The notes: generated by a model not told the origin, from the letters alone. Positions 1-9,629 are shown, counted from the stretch's first letter. The stretch: DNA of 64,000 bases from Deltaproteobacteria bacterium (GCA_020848545.1 JADLHZ010000147.1:1-64000); one strand, 5' to 3'. Numbers and translations: made by a program.

Positions 1-3000
1 CGGACGATGACGTTGTAGACGTTGTTCGCGCCCGCATCGGCAGGCGCCTCGAAGTCGCGCGCGCTCTGGAAGGTCAGCACGCCGCCGCTCGTGATCGAGA
101 AGAAGCTCGCATCGGCGCCGCCGTTCAGCGTGAACGTGCGCGCGTCGTTCTCCGGATCGCTCGCGGTCGCGGTCGTCACCGCCGTCTGGTTCTCCGCCAC
201 ATTGACCGTGGCGCTGCTCGTAAACACCGGCGGCTCGTTGACGTTCGTCACCGTCACGGCCATCGGCAGATCGGTCGAGAGGCCGTTCGAGGTGGCGCGC
301 ACGATCACGTCGTAGACGTTGTCCGCGCCCGAGTCGGTCGGGTTCTCGAAGTCCTTCGCCGTCAGGAACGTGAGCACGCCACCGCTCGTGATCGAGAACA
401 ACGCCGCATCGGCGCCGCCGTTCAAGCTGAAGGTGATCGCGTTGCCTTCGGCGTCGGTGGCCGTCGCGGTGGTCACCGCCGTCTGGTTCTCGGGCACGCT
501 CACCGCGTTGCTGCTCGTGAACAGCGGCGGATCGTCGACCGCGTTGACCGTGATGTTGACGGTGTCGTTGTCGGACGCGGCGCCGCCCGTGCCGGTGTTG
601 CCTTGGTCGTTGACGTTGAGGGTGAGCACCGCGTTTGGCGGCGACGCGAGGTTCAGCGTCGGGATGAACGTGATCGTCGCGATCGCGTTGTTCACGTTCG
701 CCACGGTGCCGGTGAAGGTCATGGTCGTGTCGGTGGTGCCGTCGCCGACGCTGAAGGTGAGCCCGGTGATGGCGCCGAGGGTCAAGGTGCCGCGCGTGAC
801 GCTCAGGGTGACGAGCAGCGGGTTCGGCCCCGAGTCAGGGTCGCTCGTTTGGATGCGGTTCACGTTCGCGCTCGAGAACACGAGCGGAACGTCTTCGTTG
901 GTGGTCTGTAGGCCCGGCACGGTGTTCGTGGGGCCGTTGTTGGCGACGGTGCAGACGATCGTCAGCGCCGGCGACGTCTGCCGCTCCGGGGACTGCGTGC
1001 TGACCACGGTGCCGACCATCGAGTAGAGGGAGTTGTCCGGCGCCGTGTTCGCCATCAGCATCTTGAACTCGATGCAGATCGGAATGTTGGCGCCGACGCT
1101 CGCGAACGCTTGCGTCGCCGGCGTCGCCGGATTGCCGAAGCCGGTGAAGACGCCGTTCGTGCTCGAGCGGAAGCTGTTGTTGACGTAGCTCAGGCCCGGC
1201 ACCGTCGTCGGAATCGGCGCCGAGAGGATCACGTTCGTCGTCGCCACCGTCGTCTGCGCGCACGCGGTGAACGTGATCTGCGTGTTCTGGTTCATCGTCG
1301 CCGACAACGCCGGCGTCGTCGTCACGGTCCACACTGGCGCCGTGATCGTCGTCGTCGCTTCGTTCGACCACGCGAGGTTCGCGTTCGAGCCGCTCTCGAC
1401 CCGCGCGCGATTGGTGATGACCGCGCCGCCCGGCAACGCGCCGGCGATGACGTCGAAGGTCACGTTGCGCACTTGCCCCGCGGTCACCGTCGCCGGCGCC
1501 AAGGTGCAATCGACTTCGCCAGGGCCTGCGTTCAGCGTGCACGCCGCGCCGGTGCCGCTGCCGGCGACGAAGGTCAGCCCTTCTGGCAGCACGTCGTGCA
1601 GCACGACGTTGTTGATGTCACTGCCGCCGGTGTTCGTGACTTGGAAGACGTAGGTGAATTGCTGCCCGGTGATCACGCTCGCGGGCGCCGTCTTCGTCAC
1701 GGTGAACGGGCTACGCAGGAGCGTCGTCTGCGCCGTCGGCGAGAGCGGTTGGCCGCCGAAGATCGCGTCGACGTCGATGCTGATGGTCTCGCTGTCGTCG
1801 ATCGTCGGCGCCGCCGCCGGCGTCAGCGTCAGCGCGACGTTCACAGTTTGAAAGGGCTGCAGCTGCGTCGCGTTCGGGCCGGTCGTATCCAAGGTCACGC
1901 GGAAGCGGCGCATGCCTGCAGGGGGCACCGGTCCGCTCGTCTCTTCGACGGCGTTGACGACGTAGGTGCCGCCGCCGGGCTTGGTCACGGTCGCCGGCCA
2001 CGGTCCGCCGACTGACAAAAAGTCCGCGTCGAGCGTGGCACGAAAGACGAGCGCGCTCACCGGGCCTTCGCTGCCGGAAGCCGCGCTCATGTTCAGCGTG
2101 ATGTTCGGCGTCGCCCCGAGCGGCAAAGTCGCCGGCGTCGCCGCCACCGACGCGTCGAGCAAGGACTCGAGGAGCAGCGGGCTCGGCGGGATGATCGAAA
2201 AACCCATGTCGAAGGTGGTGCCGGTGCCGCCGGGGACGTCGGCGTCTTGTTGATAGGTGACGACGATCGGCGCCGACGCGACGATGCGCGTGCCGGCCAA
2301 GTTCGCGAAAGTGCCGCCGCCGAAGAACTTCAGTGCCGAGTTGCGCTGCGTGTCGAGATATGGATCGTTACCGCCGGAGCGTGTGCGCAGCGTGTAGCTC
2401 GGCGCCAGCGAATTGCACGCGTACGAAGCCGGACAATCGCTCGCGGCGACGATGGTGCCGCTGCCGTCGATGTCGACGATGCTCGGCGTCGCGCTGCCGG
2501 GGTAATAGATCTCGACCTTCGTCAGATCCTCCGTCGGCGCGATGAAGATCGCGTTGCCGTTGTTGGCGGCGCCGGCGGCGGTCGGCGTGTACGGGATGAC
2601 GTATTCGTTCGTCAGGATGCGCGTCGGGACGAGCGCGTAGCTATAGTCCGAGTTGAAGCTGAGATCGTGAATGCCGATGCCCCAGATCGGCACGTCCGAG
2701 CGCAGGCGCGTGGCGATCGGATAGTTCGGCGCCGACACCGCCCAGTTTTGCGCCAGGAGATCGTGCGTGCCTTGGCTGTTCGCCGGGATGTTGATCGTCG
2801 TCGGCACGGCGTTTCTGTTGAACACCGTCACCGTCGCCGCGGTCTCGTTCGGGTTGAACAGGTACAAGCGATGCGTCATGCCGGCGAGCGGTGCGCCGTG
2901 GGGCAGCACGAAATCGCGACCGTAGGCGCGCACCGGCAGCACGGCCTCGAGATCGATCGCGGGGTTGGCCGCCGTCGAAACGTTGGTCATCGCCACAGCG

Positions 3001-3998
3001 ACTTCTTTGTCCGCGTCGAGACGCGTACCGGCGACGAGGAGCAAGCTCTCGGCGAGCGTCAGGTTCGTCTCGTCGCGCGTCCCGACGATCGCGGCGGTGC
3101 CTGCGGTCGAGAACGACTGGCCGCTGTTCAAGGTGACGGTCACGTTCTTCGTGCCGTTGTCCAAGGTGATCGTCGTGTTGTCTTCGAACGCAGTCACGAA
3201 CGCGCGCGCGAAGCGGAACGGGTCGGCGCCCGTCTGGCCGATCGGCAAGCGGAAGCTCAGGAAGCCGCGCAGCGACTCCTTCGAGAAATGCTCGAGCGAC
3301 GTCGCCCAGCGTTCGCTGTTGGCGATCTGCGGATAGACCTCGTGAATCAAGCTGATGCCGCCGCCGATCGTGCTGATGCGATCGCCGCCGTCGAAGCGGA
3401 CGGCGACGCCGCGCGGCGAGGTGAGGATATTCGAGCACGCGTAGCTACAGGCCTGCGTCGTCGCGACGAGCGGCACCGTTTGCGCGTCGGTGCCCGTGTG
3501 CAGCGGATCGTCGGTGAAGTTGCAGCTCGCAGCGGCGCCGACCGGCACCGCTGTCTGCGTCATGCCGCCGGCGGGCGTGCACGGCACCACCTGATTGTTG
3601 GTGGTGCTGGTCAGGGAGATCGTCTGACCCTTGAACAAGCGAAAGCGCAGAGTCGTCGCCTTCAACAGAGGCGGCGCCGCGTAAGCATCCGTCTCGAAGC
3701 CATCTTCCCAGTGATCATAGACGACGATCTGATCGTCGGCGCTCGCGGTGAACGAGACGACCGAGTTCATCGTCAACACGCCCGCACCGGCCGCGCCGAA
3801 GGTGCCCGGGGCCTGCTGCTTCAAGATCGACAGCACCTGCGATTCGCGCGCGGTGACCATGTAGGTCTGCTTACCGACCGTCGTGTCGGCGAGGGCGGGA
3901 GCGGCGATCAACAGCGCGAGGATAACCGTGAAAGACTTCACCTTCGTTCTATCGATGCCCGCGGGAAACCATTGAGAAAGTCGCAGAGCGTCCCACAT
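1..3998 (-). CDS. Giant secreted adhesin-like protein, C-terminus beyond the left edge
   Basis: One reading frame stays open from about 3998 to base 1, giving at least 1,330 residues. A signal peptide (VKSFTVILALLIAAPALA) precedes a cleavage-like ALA-DTT site. Roughly residues 300-450 resemble the IgGFc-binding N-terminal type. A DUF11 repeat lies near 770-830 (GQQFTYVFQVTNTGG). A cadherin-like segment follows near 1030-1130 (NEDVPLVFSS), then tandem cadherin-type repeats from about 1156 with the motif VPENQTAVTTATATDAEG. ATG 3998 has an AGGAG 8 nt upstream and lies 4 nt after the OmpA gene stop. GTG 3941 would give a more usual signal peptide length. The protein is probably cell-surface or secreted and acts in adhesion; the ligand is unknown. 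Confidence 0.85.
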   Translation of the reverse strand, partial: MWDALRLSQWFPAGIDRTKVKSFTVILALLIAAPALADTTVGKQTYMVTARESQVLSILKQQAPGTFGAAGAGVLTMNSVVSFTASADDQIVVYDHWEDGFETDAYAAPPLLKATTLRFRLFKGQTISLTSTTNNQVVPCTPAGGMTQTAVPVGAAASCNFTDDPLHTGTDAQTVPLVATTQACSYACSNILTSPRGVAVRFDGGDRISTIGGGISLIHEVYPQIANSERWATSLEHFSKESLRGFLSFRLPIGQTGADPFRFARAFVTAFEDNTTITLDNGTKNVTVTLNSGQSFSTAGTAAIVGTRDETNLTLAESLLLVAGTRLDADKEVAVAMTNVSTAANPAIDLEAVLPVRAYGRDFVLPHGAPLAGMTHRLYLFNPNETAATVTVFNRNAVPTTINIPANSQGTHDLLAQNWAVSAPNYPIATRLRSDVPIWGIGIHDLSFNSDYSYALVPTRILTNEYVIPYTPTAAGAANNGNAIFIAPTEDLTKVEIYYPGSATPSIVDIDGSGTIVAASDCPASYACNSLAPSYTLRTRSGGNDPYLDTQRNSALKFFGGGTFANLAGTRIVASAPIVVTYQQDADVPGGTGTTFDMGFSIIPPSPLLLESLLDASVAATPATLPLGATPNITLNMSAASGSEGPVSALVFRATLDADFLSVGGPWPATVTKPGGGTYVVNAVEETSGPVPPAGMRRFRVTLDTTGPNATQLQPFQTVNVALTLTPAAAPTIDDSETISIDVDAIFGGQPLSPTAQTTLLRSPFTVTKTAPASVITGQQFTYVFQVTNTGGSDINNVVLHDVLPEGLTFVAGSGTGAACTLNAGPGEVDCTLAPATVTAGQVRNVTFDVIAGALPGGAVITNRARVESGSNANLAWSNEATTTITAPVWTVTTTPALSATMNQNTQITFTACAQTTVATTNVILSAPIPTTVPGLSYVNNSFRSSTNGVFTGFGNPATPATQAFASVGANIPICIEFKMLMANTAPDNSLYSMVGTVVSTQSPERQTSPALTIVCTVANNGPTNTVPGLQTTNEDVPLVFSSANVNRIQTSDPDSGPNPLLVTLSVTRGTLTLGAITGLTFSVGDGTTDTTMTFTGTVANVNNAIATITFIPTLNLASPPNAVLTLNVNDQGNTGTGGAASDNDTVNITVNAVDDPPLFTSSNAVSVPENQTAVTTATATDAEGNAITFSLNGGADAALFSITSGGVLTFLTAKDFENPTDSGADNVYDVIVRATSNGLSTDLPMAVTVTNVNEPPVFTSSATVNVAENQTAVTTATASDPENDARTFTLNGGADASFFSITSGGVLTFQSARDFEAPADAGANNVYNVIV

Positions 3999-4002
3999 CG
4001 CC

Positions 4003-5685
4003 TCACTCCTGCCCTGCTTGCACGATCAGGAATTCGACGCGCCGATTCTTCGCGCGGCCGCGGTCGGTGTTGTTCGGCGCGATCGGCTTGTCTTGCCCGT
4101 ACCCCTTGGCTTCCAGCCGTGCCGCGTCAACGCCCTTCTCGATGAGGTAGCGCACGACGGACTGTGCGCGGCGCTGCGAGAGGTCCAGGTTCTTCTCAGG
4201 CTTGCCGACGTCGTCCGTGTGCCCTTCGACGCGCACGACCGCGACCTCCGGGTGGACCAAGATCACCTCCGCCACGTTGTTGAGCAGCGGGAATGACACG
4301 GGCTTGATCGTGTCCTTGCCGGTATCGAAATAGACGGCGTCCAGGATCTCGAGCTTATCGGCCTTGATGACGACGAGCTGCTTGACCGCGCAGCCTTGGT
4401 TGGCCACCGGTCCCGGCTCGTTCGGGCAATTGTCCAAGCGATCGACGACGGTATCGCCGTCACCGTCTCGGTCTGGGCAACCACGATTGGGCAGCGGTCC
4501 CGGCTCGTTCGGGCAGCCGTCTTTCTGGTCAACCGTCCCGTCCTTGTCGTTGTCAATCTCGGGGCAACCGTCCTCGTCTTCGAACGCGTCGCGATCTTCG
4601 GGATCGTTCACGCAACGATCGACGTCGTCCTTCAAGCCATCGCCGTCGGTGTCGGGGATCTCCACGACGATCACCTTCGGTGGCGGCGGTGTCTCCACAG
4701 GCTTCGACGCCGGCGCAGAAGCTGGTGCGCTCGCGGGCGCCGGCGCCGGCGGATCCGCGATCCAGCCGACGCGCACCCCGGCGAACACACGAAAGTCCGG
4801 CGTGCCCCACCCTTGCGTGAGCCCCACCCCGGCGCCGGCGAACGCTTGCACGAGCTTGATGAATTCGTAGCTGAGCATGCCGCGTAGCTCGAGCGCCGTC
4901 TGGTTCGGGCGCTGAAACGGCCGCAGCAAGGACGTGGCGCCGCTGAAGCTGAGGTCGACCTCGAAGGGCGGCATGCCGCGATCCTTGAAGCGAAAGCCTG
5001 CTCCGAGCCGCCACGTGAGCTCGCTCTCCACGTCTTGCAGCACGCTCGAGGTTCGCGCGCGCGCGTCGAAGCCGATGTTCAGCGCGAGGCGAGGCCCCTT
5101 GAACGCGCGCGAGATCAAGATCTCCGGCTTGAACGTGACGCTCGGCTCGCCGAGGTATTGGCGCTGCATGCCGGTCGGGAAGGTGACAGCGAGCAGCACG
5201 CCGAGATCGATCACGTGTTGATCCGATCGGAGAATCCGCACCTTCGGGCTCACCCGCAGATCGCCGACGCCGATGACCGAGAGCGAGCTGAGGTCGGTGG
5301 AGAACGCCTGCGGCTGCGCCGACGGCCGCCCTTGGTAGAGCGCGAGCGGCAGCTCGAGGCCGATCTCGATCCACTCGTAGAAGCCGACGGTGCCGATGAG
5401 CGAGGCGCCGAGACGATCTTGGATCAGCGACGCGACTTGCTGGCGCGTCGTGACGTCGGAGACGACGAGCGGGTTCCTCGCGTAGCCGAACCACAAACCA
5501 GCGTCCCACGAGAGGTGCGGGATGACGCGCGCCCATTCGACGTCGATGATGCCCTCACGGTTGAGCGAGAGGCGCAGGCGCTCGCCCGGGAAGTTCGTCG
5601 TTTCTTGGACGATCGTTTGCGCCGCCGCTGGCGCGACGAGCAACGAGAGCATAAAGACCACGGCAAATATGCGGCGATGCAGCAC
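4003..5685 (-). CDS. OmpA-family outer membrane protein with TSP3 calcium repeats
   Basis: 560 residues from a GTG start. A signal peptide ends at APAAA-QT. Residues about 25-300 look like an outer-membrane beta-barrel. A Pro/Ala-rich linker (PAPAPASAPASAP) leads to thrombospondin type-3-like Asp-rich repeats at about 335-430 (DTDGDGLKDD, DNDKDGTVDQKDGCP). The C-terminal OmpA domain at about 440-555 carries VRVEGHTDDVG and LSQRRAQSVVRYL, the peptidoglycan-binding signature. The gene sits 4 nt upstream of the giant adhesin and is probably co-transcribed with it. The likely role is to anchor the outer membrane to peptidoglycan, possibly supporting surface display of the adhesin; that link is inference. 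Confidence 0.93.
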   Translation of the reverse strand: MLHRRIFAVVFMLSLLVAPAAAQTIVQETTNFPGERLRLSLNREGIIDVEWARVIPHLSWDAGLWFGYARNPLVVSDVTTRQQVASLIQDRLGASLIGTVGFYEWIEIGLELPLALYQGRPSAQPQAFSTDLSSLSVIGVGDLRVSPKVRILRSDQHVIDLGVLLAVTFPTGMQRQYLGEPSVTFKPEILISRAFKGPRLALNIGFDARARTSSVLQDVESELTWRLGAGFRFKDRGMPPFEVDLSFSGATSLLRPFQRPNQTALELRGMLSYEFIKLVQAFAGAGVGLTQGWGTPDFRVFAGVRVGWIADPPAPAPASAPASAPASKPVETPPPPKVIVVEIPDTDGDGLKDDVDRCVNDPEDRDAFEDEDGCPEIDNDKDGTVDQKDGCPNEPGPLPNRGCPDRDGDGDTVVDRLDNCPNEPGPVANQGCAVKQLVVIKADKLEILDAVYFDTGKDTIKPVSFPLLNNVAEVILVHPEVAVVRVEGHTDDVGKPEKNLDLSQRRAQSVVRYLIEKGVDAARLEAKGYGQDKPIAPNNTDRGRAKNRRVEFLIVQAGQE

Positions 5686-5695
5686 GGAACTGCTA

Positions 5696-5724
5696 TGTTA
5701 AGCGGCTCGCGCGCCCAGTACCAA
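5696..5724 (-). promoter_or_regulatory. Possible promoter of the OmpA-adhesin operon
   Basis: On the minus strand TTGGTA (5724-5719) is followed 17 nt later by TTAACA (5701-5696), resembling -35 and -10 boxes. It lies only about 10 nt before the GTG start, so the transcript would have almost no leader. This is weak evidence in a GC-rich genome. Confidence 0.3.
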
Positions 5725-5831
5725 ATATTCACACACCCACAACGTCATACCGAACCGTGACGAAGTGCGCGGGTGCGGACCGCGGCGCCGCACCTACTAC
5801 TGAGCCGAGCACACGTGCTATGCGGCCGCGC

Positions 5832-6329
5832 ATGGAACTGCTCGTCCTCGTCTTCCTCCACGTCGTCGCCGGCGCGCTCTGGGCTTCTGCCGCCGTGGTC
5901 CAAGGCTTCTTCCTCGTCCCCGCGATCTTCGACGCCGGCCCGGGTGGCGGCGCCGTGATGGCCGGCATCACCAAGCGCAAGTTCGTGCCCTTCATGTTGA
6001 TCGTCAGCTGGACCGCGCTGCTCACCGGCCTTCGCCTCTATTCGATCCGCTTCAGCAGCGCGTGGGTGACGACGCCCGAGGGCATCGTGCTCTCGCTCGG
6101 CACGCTGCTCGCGATCAGCGCCGCTGTCATCGGCATGGCGCGGCAGAAGCCGACGGCGGAGAAGTTGGCGGCGCTCGCTTCGGAGATCAAAGGCGCACCG
6201 ACACCCGCGCAGGCGCAAGAAATGGCCGCGCTTGGCCAGCGGCTCGTCAAGATCGCACGAGTGACCGCGTACCACTTGCTCGCCGCGCTCGTGCTGATGG
6301 CGTCGCATCGGCTCGCGGCGGTGCTCTGA
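5832..6329 (+). CDS. Small integral membrane protein, four predicted TM segments
   Basis: 165 residues beginning MELLVLVFLHVVAGALWASA. Four hydrophobic helices are visible: about 3-25, 50-70, 78-100 and a C-terminal one. The first helix has a His and a Trp (LHVVAGALW), a pattern seen in DUF2269/CopD-type membrane proteins, but I cannot assign the family firmly. An upstream ATG at 5820 would add four residues. The stop overlaps the next start (TGATG), so this protein and the MAPEG protein are probably made together. Confidence 0.7.
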   Translation: MELLVLVFLHVVAGALWASAAVVQGFFLVPAIFDAGPGGGAVMAGITKRKFVPFMLIVSWTALLTGLRLYSIRFSSAWVTTPEGIVLSLGTLLAISAAVIGMARQKPTAEKLAALASEIKGAPTPAQAQEMAALGQRLVKIARVTAYHLLAALVLMASHRLAAVL

Positions 6330-6760
6330 TGCAGGGGCCGATCTTCGTCACGATCGCCTACATCTTGGTCTACTACGCGCTGCAGTCGCGCGGGCTTCGG
6401 GTGAAGAGCCGACTCAAGCGCGAGTACAAAGCACGCGGCGAGAAGTTCGATCGCTACTTTCATCAGGATCGCCAGCTGCTCGCCGCGGATCGCAAGGTGC
6501 TGAACATGGCCGAGCACATGCCGCCCTTTCTCGCGCTGCTCTGGTTGAACGCGAGCTTCGTCGGGCCGCTGAGCGCGACGATCGCCGGCAGCGTGTACGT
6601 CGCCGCGCGCATCCTCTATCCGTTCATGATGGGTGATACGCTCGGGACGTACGTGCCGCGCCGGATCTTGCTCGCGACGGTGCCTGGCTACGTCGTGCTC
6701 GGCTACTTGGCGATCTCGCTCTTCGTCGTCACTCTTCGGAAGACGTTGGCGGGTACGTGA
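6329..6760 (+). CDS. MAPEG-family membrane protein
   Basis: 143 residues with four hydrophobic segments. The central part, FLALLWLNASFVGPLSAT followed by GSVYVAARILYP, matches the MAPEG fold (membrane-associated proteins in eicosanoid and glutathione metabolism). The length is normal for bacterial members. ATG 6329 overlaps the preceding TGA by one base. The 3' end overlaps the convergent TPR-like gene by 32 bp. Glutathione-dependent detoxification is the family's usual role; the substrate here is unknown. Confidence 0.8.
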   Translation: MQGPIFVTIAYILVYYALQSRGLRVKSRLKREYKARGEKFDRYFHQDRQLLAADRKVLNMAEHMPPFLALLWLNASFVGPLSATIAGSVYVAARILYPFMMGDTLGTYVPRRILLATVPGYVVLGYLAISLFVVTLRKTLAGT

Positions 6761-7241
6761 TCGCCGCGAAGAACGAGCACGCGCTGCTGACGGCCACATC
6801 GCGCTCGACGTAGATCTTGCAAAACGCGTCCTCGTCGATGAGCTCGATGCATTCTTCGATCTCGAGATCGGCGTAGGGATCGACCTCGATCTCGACCATC
6901 GGCTCGCCGACGTAAGGAATGAGCTCGACGCTGCGCGGCTTTGGCGCGCTCAACGCGTCGACGGCGTCGATCGCATGGCCGAGCTGCTTCTCGGCGGCGG
7001 CGATGACGGCGCGGGCATGGCGCAGCTGGCCACGGGCGACGAAGGCCTTGGCGGTCTGGATGAACCAGTTCTTCGCCTCGTCGAATTCGCCAGCCTTCAC
7101 ATGTGCTTCGGCGCAGCGCAGGCGCAGCCACGGATCGGCCTGATCGAAGGCGACGAGCTGCTTTCTGACCTCGGCGCATTCCTTGAAGCGGCCGCGTTCG
7201 AAGAGCCGGGCGGCACGGTTTTTCAGGTTACGAACGACCAC
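6729..7241 (-). CDS. Hypothetical protein with N-terminal TPR-like helices
   Basis: 170 residues from GTG 7241. The first about 90 residues are helical and TPR-like (AARLFERGRFKECAEVRKQL, LRCAEAHVKAGEFDEAKNWF). The rest is acidic (EIEVDPYADLEIEECIELID) and has no known motif. No signal peptide or TM segment is seen, so it is probably cytoplasmic. The 3' end overlaps that of the MAPEG gene. The N-terminal half resembles the helical part of the cNMP-binding protein at 9689-10939 in style only. Confidence 0.6.
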   Translation of the reverse strand: MVVRNLKNRAARLFERGRFKECAEVRKQLVAFDQADPWLRLRCAEAHVKAGEFDEAKNWFIQTAKAFVARGQLRHARAVIAAAEKQLGHAIDAVDALSAPKPRSVELIPYVGEPMVEIEVDPYADLEIEECIELIDEDAFCKIYVERDVAVSSACSFFAAITYPPTSSEE

Positions 7242-7335
7242 GGGACGGTTATCGCCGTCGCCGCACGATCGTTCACGAATTCGACGTCACCGCGGTGATC
7301 TGGCGCCGCCGGCGCCCGCTGCTACATTCGCCCTC

Positions 7336-8907
7336 ATGATCCTCGGCCTCGGCGGCTTCGATCACAACGGCGCGGTCTGCGCGGCGGCGGGCGGCGCCAT
7401 CACGGCGTTCCTCGAGGCGGAGCGGCCGGCGCGCGCGAAGAACTTGGGCCTCTCGTCGCCTGAGATCATCGACGCGACCTTGGCTGCGCTCGGACCTCTG
7501 CCGCCGCCGGCGCACATCGCGCTCGCTGACGCACGCTTCACCGAGCGCGCATCGTCGTGGCTGATGCCGTACTTGGATCGGCGCTTCCCCGGCGTGCCGC
7601 GGACGATTCACCATCACCACGACTGTCACCTGGCGTGCGCGTTCGCGGCGTCGCCTTTCGATCGCGCGACCGCGGTGTCGCTCGACGCCGCTGGCGATGG
7701 GCTCGCGGCAGCGACGGGCGTGGCGACGCGCGCGCTCCCGGCGAAGCGCACTCTGCAAGTCGCGTCGCGGCACTCGCTCGGGCGCCTCTGGTGGGCGGTG
7801 AGCGAGTACTGCGGCATGCCGAGCCATCACGCCGCGGGCAAGACGATGGCGCTCGCGGCGTACGGTGAGCCTCGCTTCCTCGATGCGTTGGCGGCGGCGT
7901 GTCCGTTGCTTGCCGACGGACGTTACGAGTGGAGCGGCCCGCCCGAGGATCCCGAGCGCTTTCGCGAGATGACGGGCGCGCTCGCGTGGATCGAAGCTTT
8001 GACCGGAGCACCGCGGGCTCGGGGCGAGCCGGCGCAGATCCACAAAGACGTCGCCGCCACGATGCAAGCGTGGACGGTACGCGTTGTCTCGCACGTGGTG
8101 CGCGCCGCGGTCGCCGCGACCGGGATCCGCGACGTGTGTATCGCGGGGGGCGTCGCGTTGAACGGGTTAGCGAACGAAGCGCTGCTGCGCGACGGCGTCG
8201 TCGATCGGCTCTTCGTCCCGTCGTGTCCAGATGATCGCGGCCTGGCGATCGGCGCGGCGTGCTTGGCGGCAGCGGCGCGTGGCGAGCCGATCGTGGCCGT
8301 GCGCGACGGGCTCGATCCTTTTCTCGGCGCGCCCGCGAGCGGCGAGATCCCCGCGGGGTTCACCGTGGTGAGCGCTGATCTCGACGTCATCGCCGCGCGC
8401 CTCGTCGCTGGCGATCTCTTGGCGATCTGCGACGGGCGCGACGAAGCAGGCCCACGCGCGCTCGGCCGGCGCAGTCTGCTCGCGAGCCCGGCTTCGTCGT
8501 CGCTGCGCGCGCGGCTGAACGACATCACGGGCCGCGAGCAGTTCCGCCCGTTCGGCTGCAGCTTGCCGGCGGAGCATGCGGCGAAGTGGCTCGGCATGCG
8601 CGGCGACTCTCCTTATATGCTGCGCATCGTCGAGGTGCCGCCGGCGGTGCGCGATCGCATCCCGGCCGTGGTCCACGTCGACGGCACTACACGGCCGCAG
8701 ACCGTGTCGCGCGATCGGCAGCCGTTCTTGCACGCCTTGCTCTGCCGCCTCGAAGCGCACGGGCATCCACCGCTGCTCTTGAACACGTCGCTCAACGGGC
8801 GCAGCGAACCGCTGGCGCACTCGCGCGCCGATGCGTTCGCGATCGCGTCGAAGCTCGGGCTCGACGGCGTCATCAGCGACGGCGCGCTCTACCGTAGTTC
8901 ACCGTAG
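7336..8907 (+). CDS. Carbamoyltransferase, NodU/CmcH/TobZ family
   Basis: 523 residues beginning MILGLGGFDHNGAVCAAAGG, the family's usual N-terminus. The N-terminal Kae1-like domain has the metal-binding HHHHDCHLACAFAASPF and SHHAAGKTMALAAYGEP. Next come the nucleotide site (CIAGGVALNGLANEALL), the YrdC-like region marker DEAGPRALGRRSLLASP, FRPFGCSLP, and a C-terminal NTSLNGRSEPLAHS. These enzymes carbamoylate hydroxyl groups of sugars or natural products using carbamoyl phosphate and ATP. No biosynthetic cluster surrounds it, so the substrate is open. A longer in-frame start exists upstream, but the family begins at this ATG. Confidence 0.9.
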   Translation: MILGLGGFDHNGAVCAAAGGAITAFLEAERPARAKNLGLSSPEIIDATLAALGPLPPPAHIALADARFTERASSWLMPYLDRRFPGVPRTIHHHHDCHLACAFAASPFDRATAVSLDAAGDGLAAATGVATRALPAKRTLQVASRHSLGRLWWAVSEYCGMPSHHAAGKTMALAAYGEPRFLDALAAACPLLADGRYEWSGPPEDPERFREMTGALAWIEALTGAPRARGEPAQIHKDVAATMQAWTVRVVSHVVRAAVAATGIRDVCIAGGVALNGLANEALLRDGVVDRLFVPSCPDDRGLAIGAACLAAAARGEPIVAVRDGLDPFLGAPASGEIPAGFTVVSADLDVIAARLVAGDLLAICDGRDEAGPRALGRRSLLASPASSSLRARLNDITGREQFRPFGCSLPAEHAAKWLGMRGDSPYMLRIVEVPPAVRDRIPAVVHVDGTTRPQTVSRDRQPFLHALLCRLEAHGHPPLLLNTSLNGRSEPLAHSRADAFAIASKLGLDGVISDGALYRSSP

Positions 8908-8930
8908 CGGGCGCTTCGGGGATTGAGGGG

Positions 8931-9629
8931 TCAGTCAGCGGCGACGAGGGCCTGGAGCACGGCGCGCTCGGCGTTCGGGTGGTTCGGCATGTCCTTCGCT
9001 TTGCCGACCATCTTCGCCTTCGCCCCTTTGCCCTTGCCAGCGATTTTGTAGCCGTGGTGCTCGTCGTGCGTGACGACGTGCTTGCCGGCAGCAACGCCGG
9101 CCCCGAGCTCGACGTCGCCGTCGCAGATGCACACCATGCTCAGGTTCTTCTTCGTCGCATCGACATAGAACGTCGTGCCGCGCGCGCCGGCGACCGCGTT
9201 CTCGGTGATCACCTCGTAGTCGCTGCGGCCCTTCGGCAGCATGCTCCACAGGATCCCGGCCATCAGCTTCAACGAGATCTTGTGCTTCGGCGACGCGCCG
9301 ATATCGACGTCGGCGTTCTCGCGCACTTCGATGACGCCGCCCTTCTCGAGCGTCAGCACGGCGCGCGCGGCCTTTCCGGTGTGCAGCTTCGCGGTGGCAG
9401 GAATCTCCATGTCCACCGCCGCGGGACGGCCATCGAGGGTGACCTCGCCCGTCACTTGCAGAAAGCGCCGAAGCGGCTTCGCCACCGGCACGGACGCCGG
9501 CGCCGAAGCAGGCACCGACGCGGGCGCAGCGATCTTTGGCGGCGCCGCCGTCGGTACGGGCGTCGGCGTCGGCTCGGGCTCGGGCGTGCAGGCGGCGAAG
9601 AGGATCAGCGAAGCAGCGAGGATGCGCAT
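8931..9629 (-). CDS. FecR-domain lipoprotein
   Basis: 232 residues. The signal peptide MRILAASLILFAAC ends in a lipobox, with lipidation expected at Cys14. A Pro/Ala-rich linker (about 16-50) leads to a FecR-like domain (about 60-190): VTGEVTLDGRP, ARAVLTLEKGGVIEVRENAD, and ENAVAGARGTTFYVD, the typical VRGT-like strand. The C-terminus is Lys-rich (AGKGKGAKAKMVGKAKD). FecR domains often sit in envelope signalling or structural proteins. No sigma factor or TonB receptor is adjacent, so this is not a classical iron-uptake FecR. Confidence 0.85.
   Translation of the reverse strand: MRILAASLILFAACTPEPEPTPTPVPTAAPPKIAAPASVPASAPASVPVAKPLRRFLQVTGEVTLDGRPAAVDMEIPATAKLHTGKAARAVLTLEKGGVIEVRENADVDIGASPKHKISLKLMAGILWSMLPKGRSDYEVITENAVAGARGTTFYVDATKKNLSMVCICDGDVELGAGVAAGKHVVTHDEHHGYKIAGKGKGAKAKMVGKAKDMPNHPNAERAVLQALVAAD

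Noticed and set aside
2247-4145. Plus-strand ORF of 632 codons
   Set aside because: It is the antisense of the giant adhesin gene and the end of the OmpA gene. Its product is an Arg/Asp/Ala-rich composition typical of shadows in GC-rich DNA; the minus frame gives recognisable domains.
8167-8820. Minus ORF of 217 codons within the carbamoyltransferase gene
   Set aside because: It lies wholly inside the plus-strand carbamoyltransferase gene, which shows all family motifs; the ORF has no domain and an Arg-rich shadow composition.
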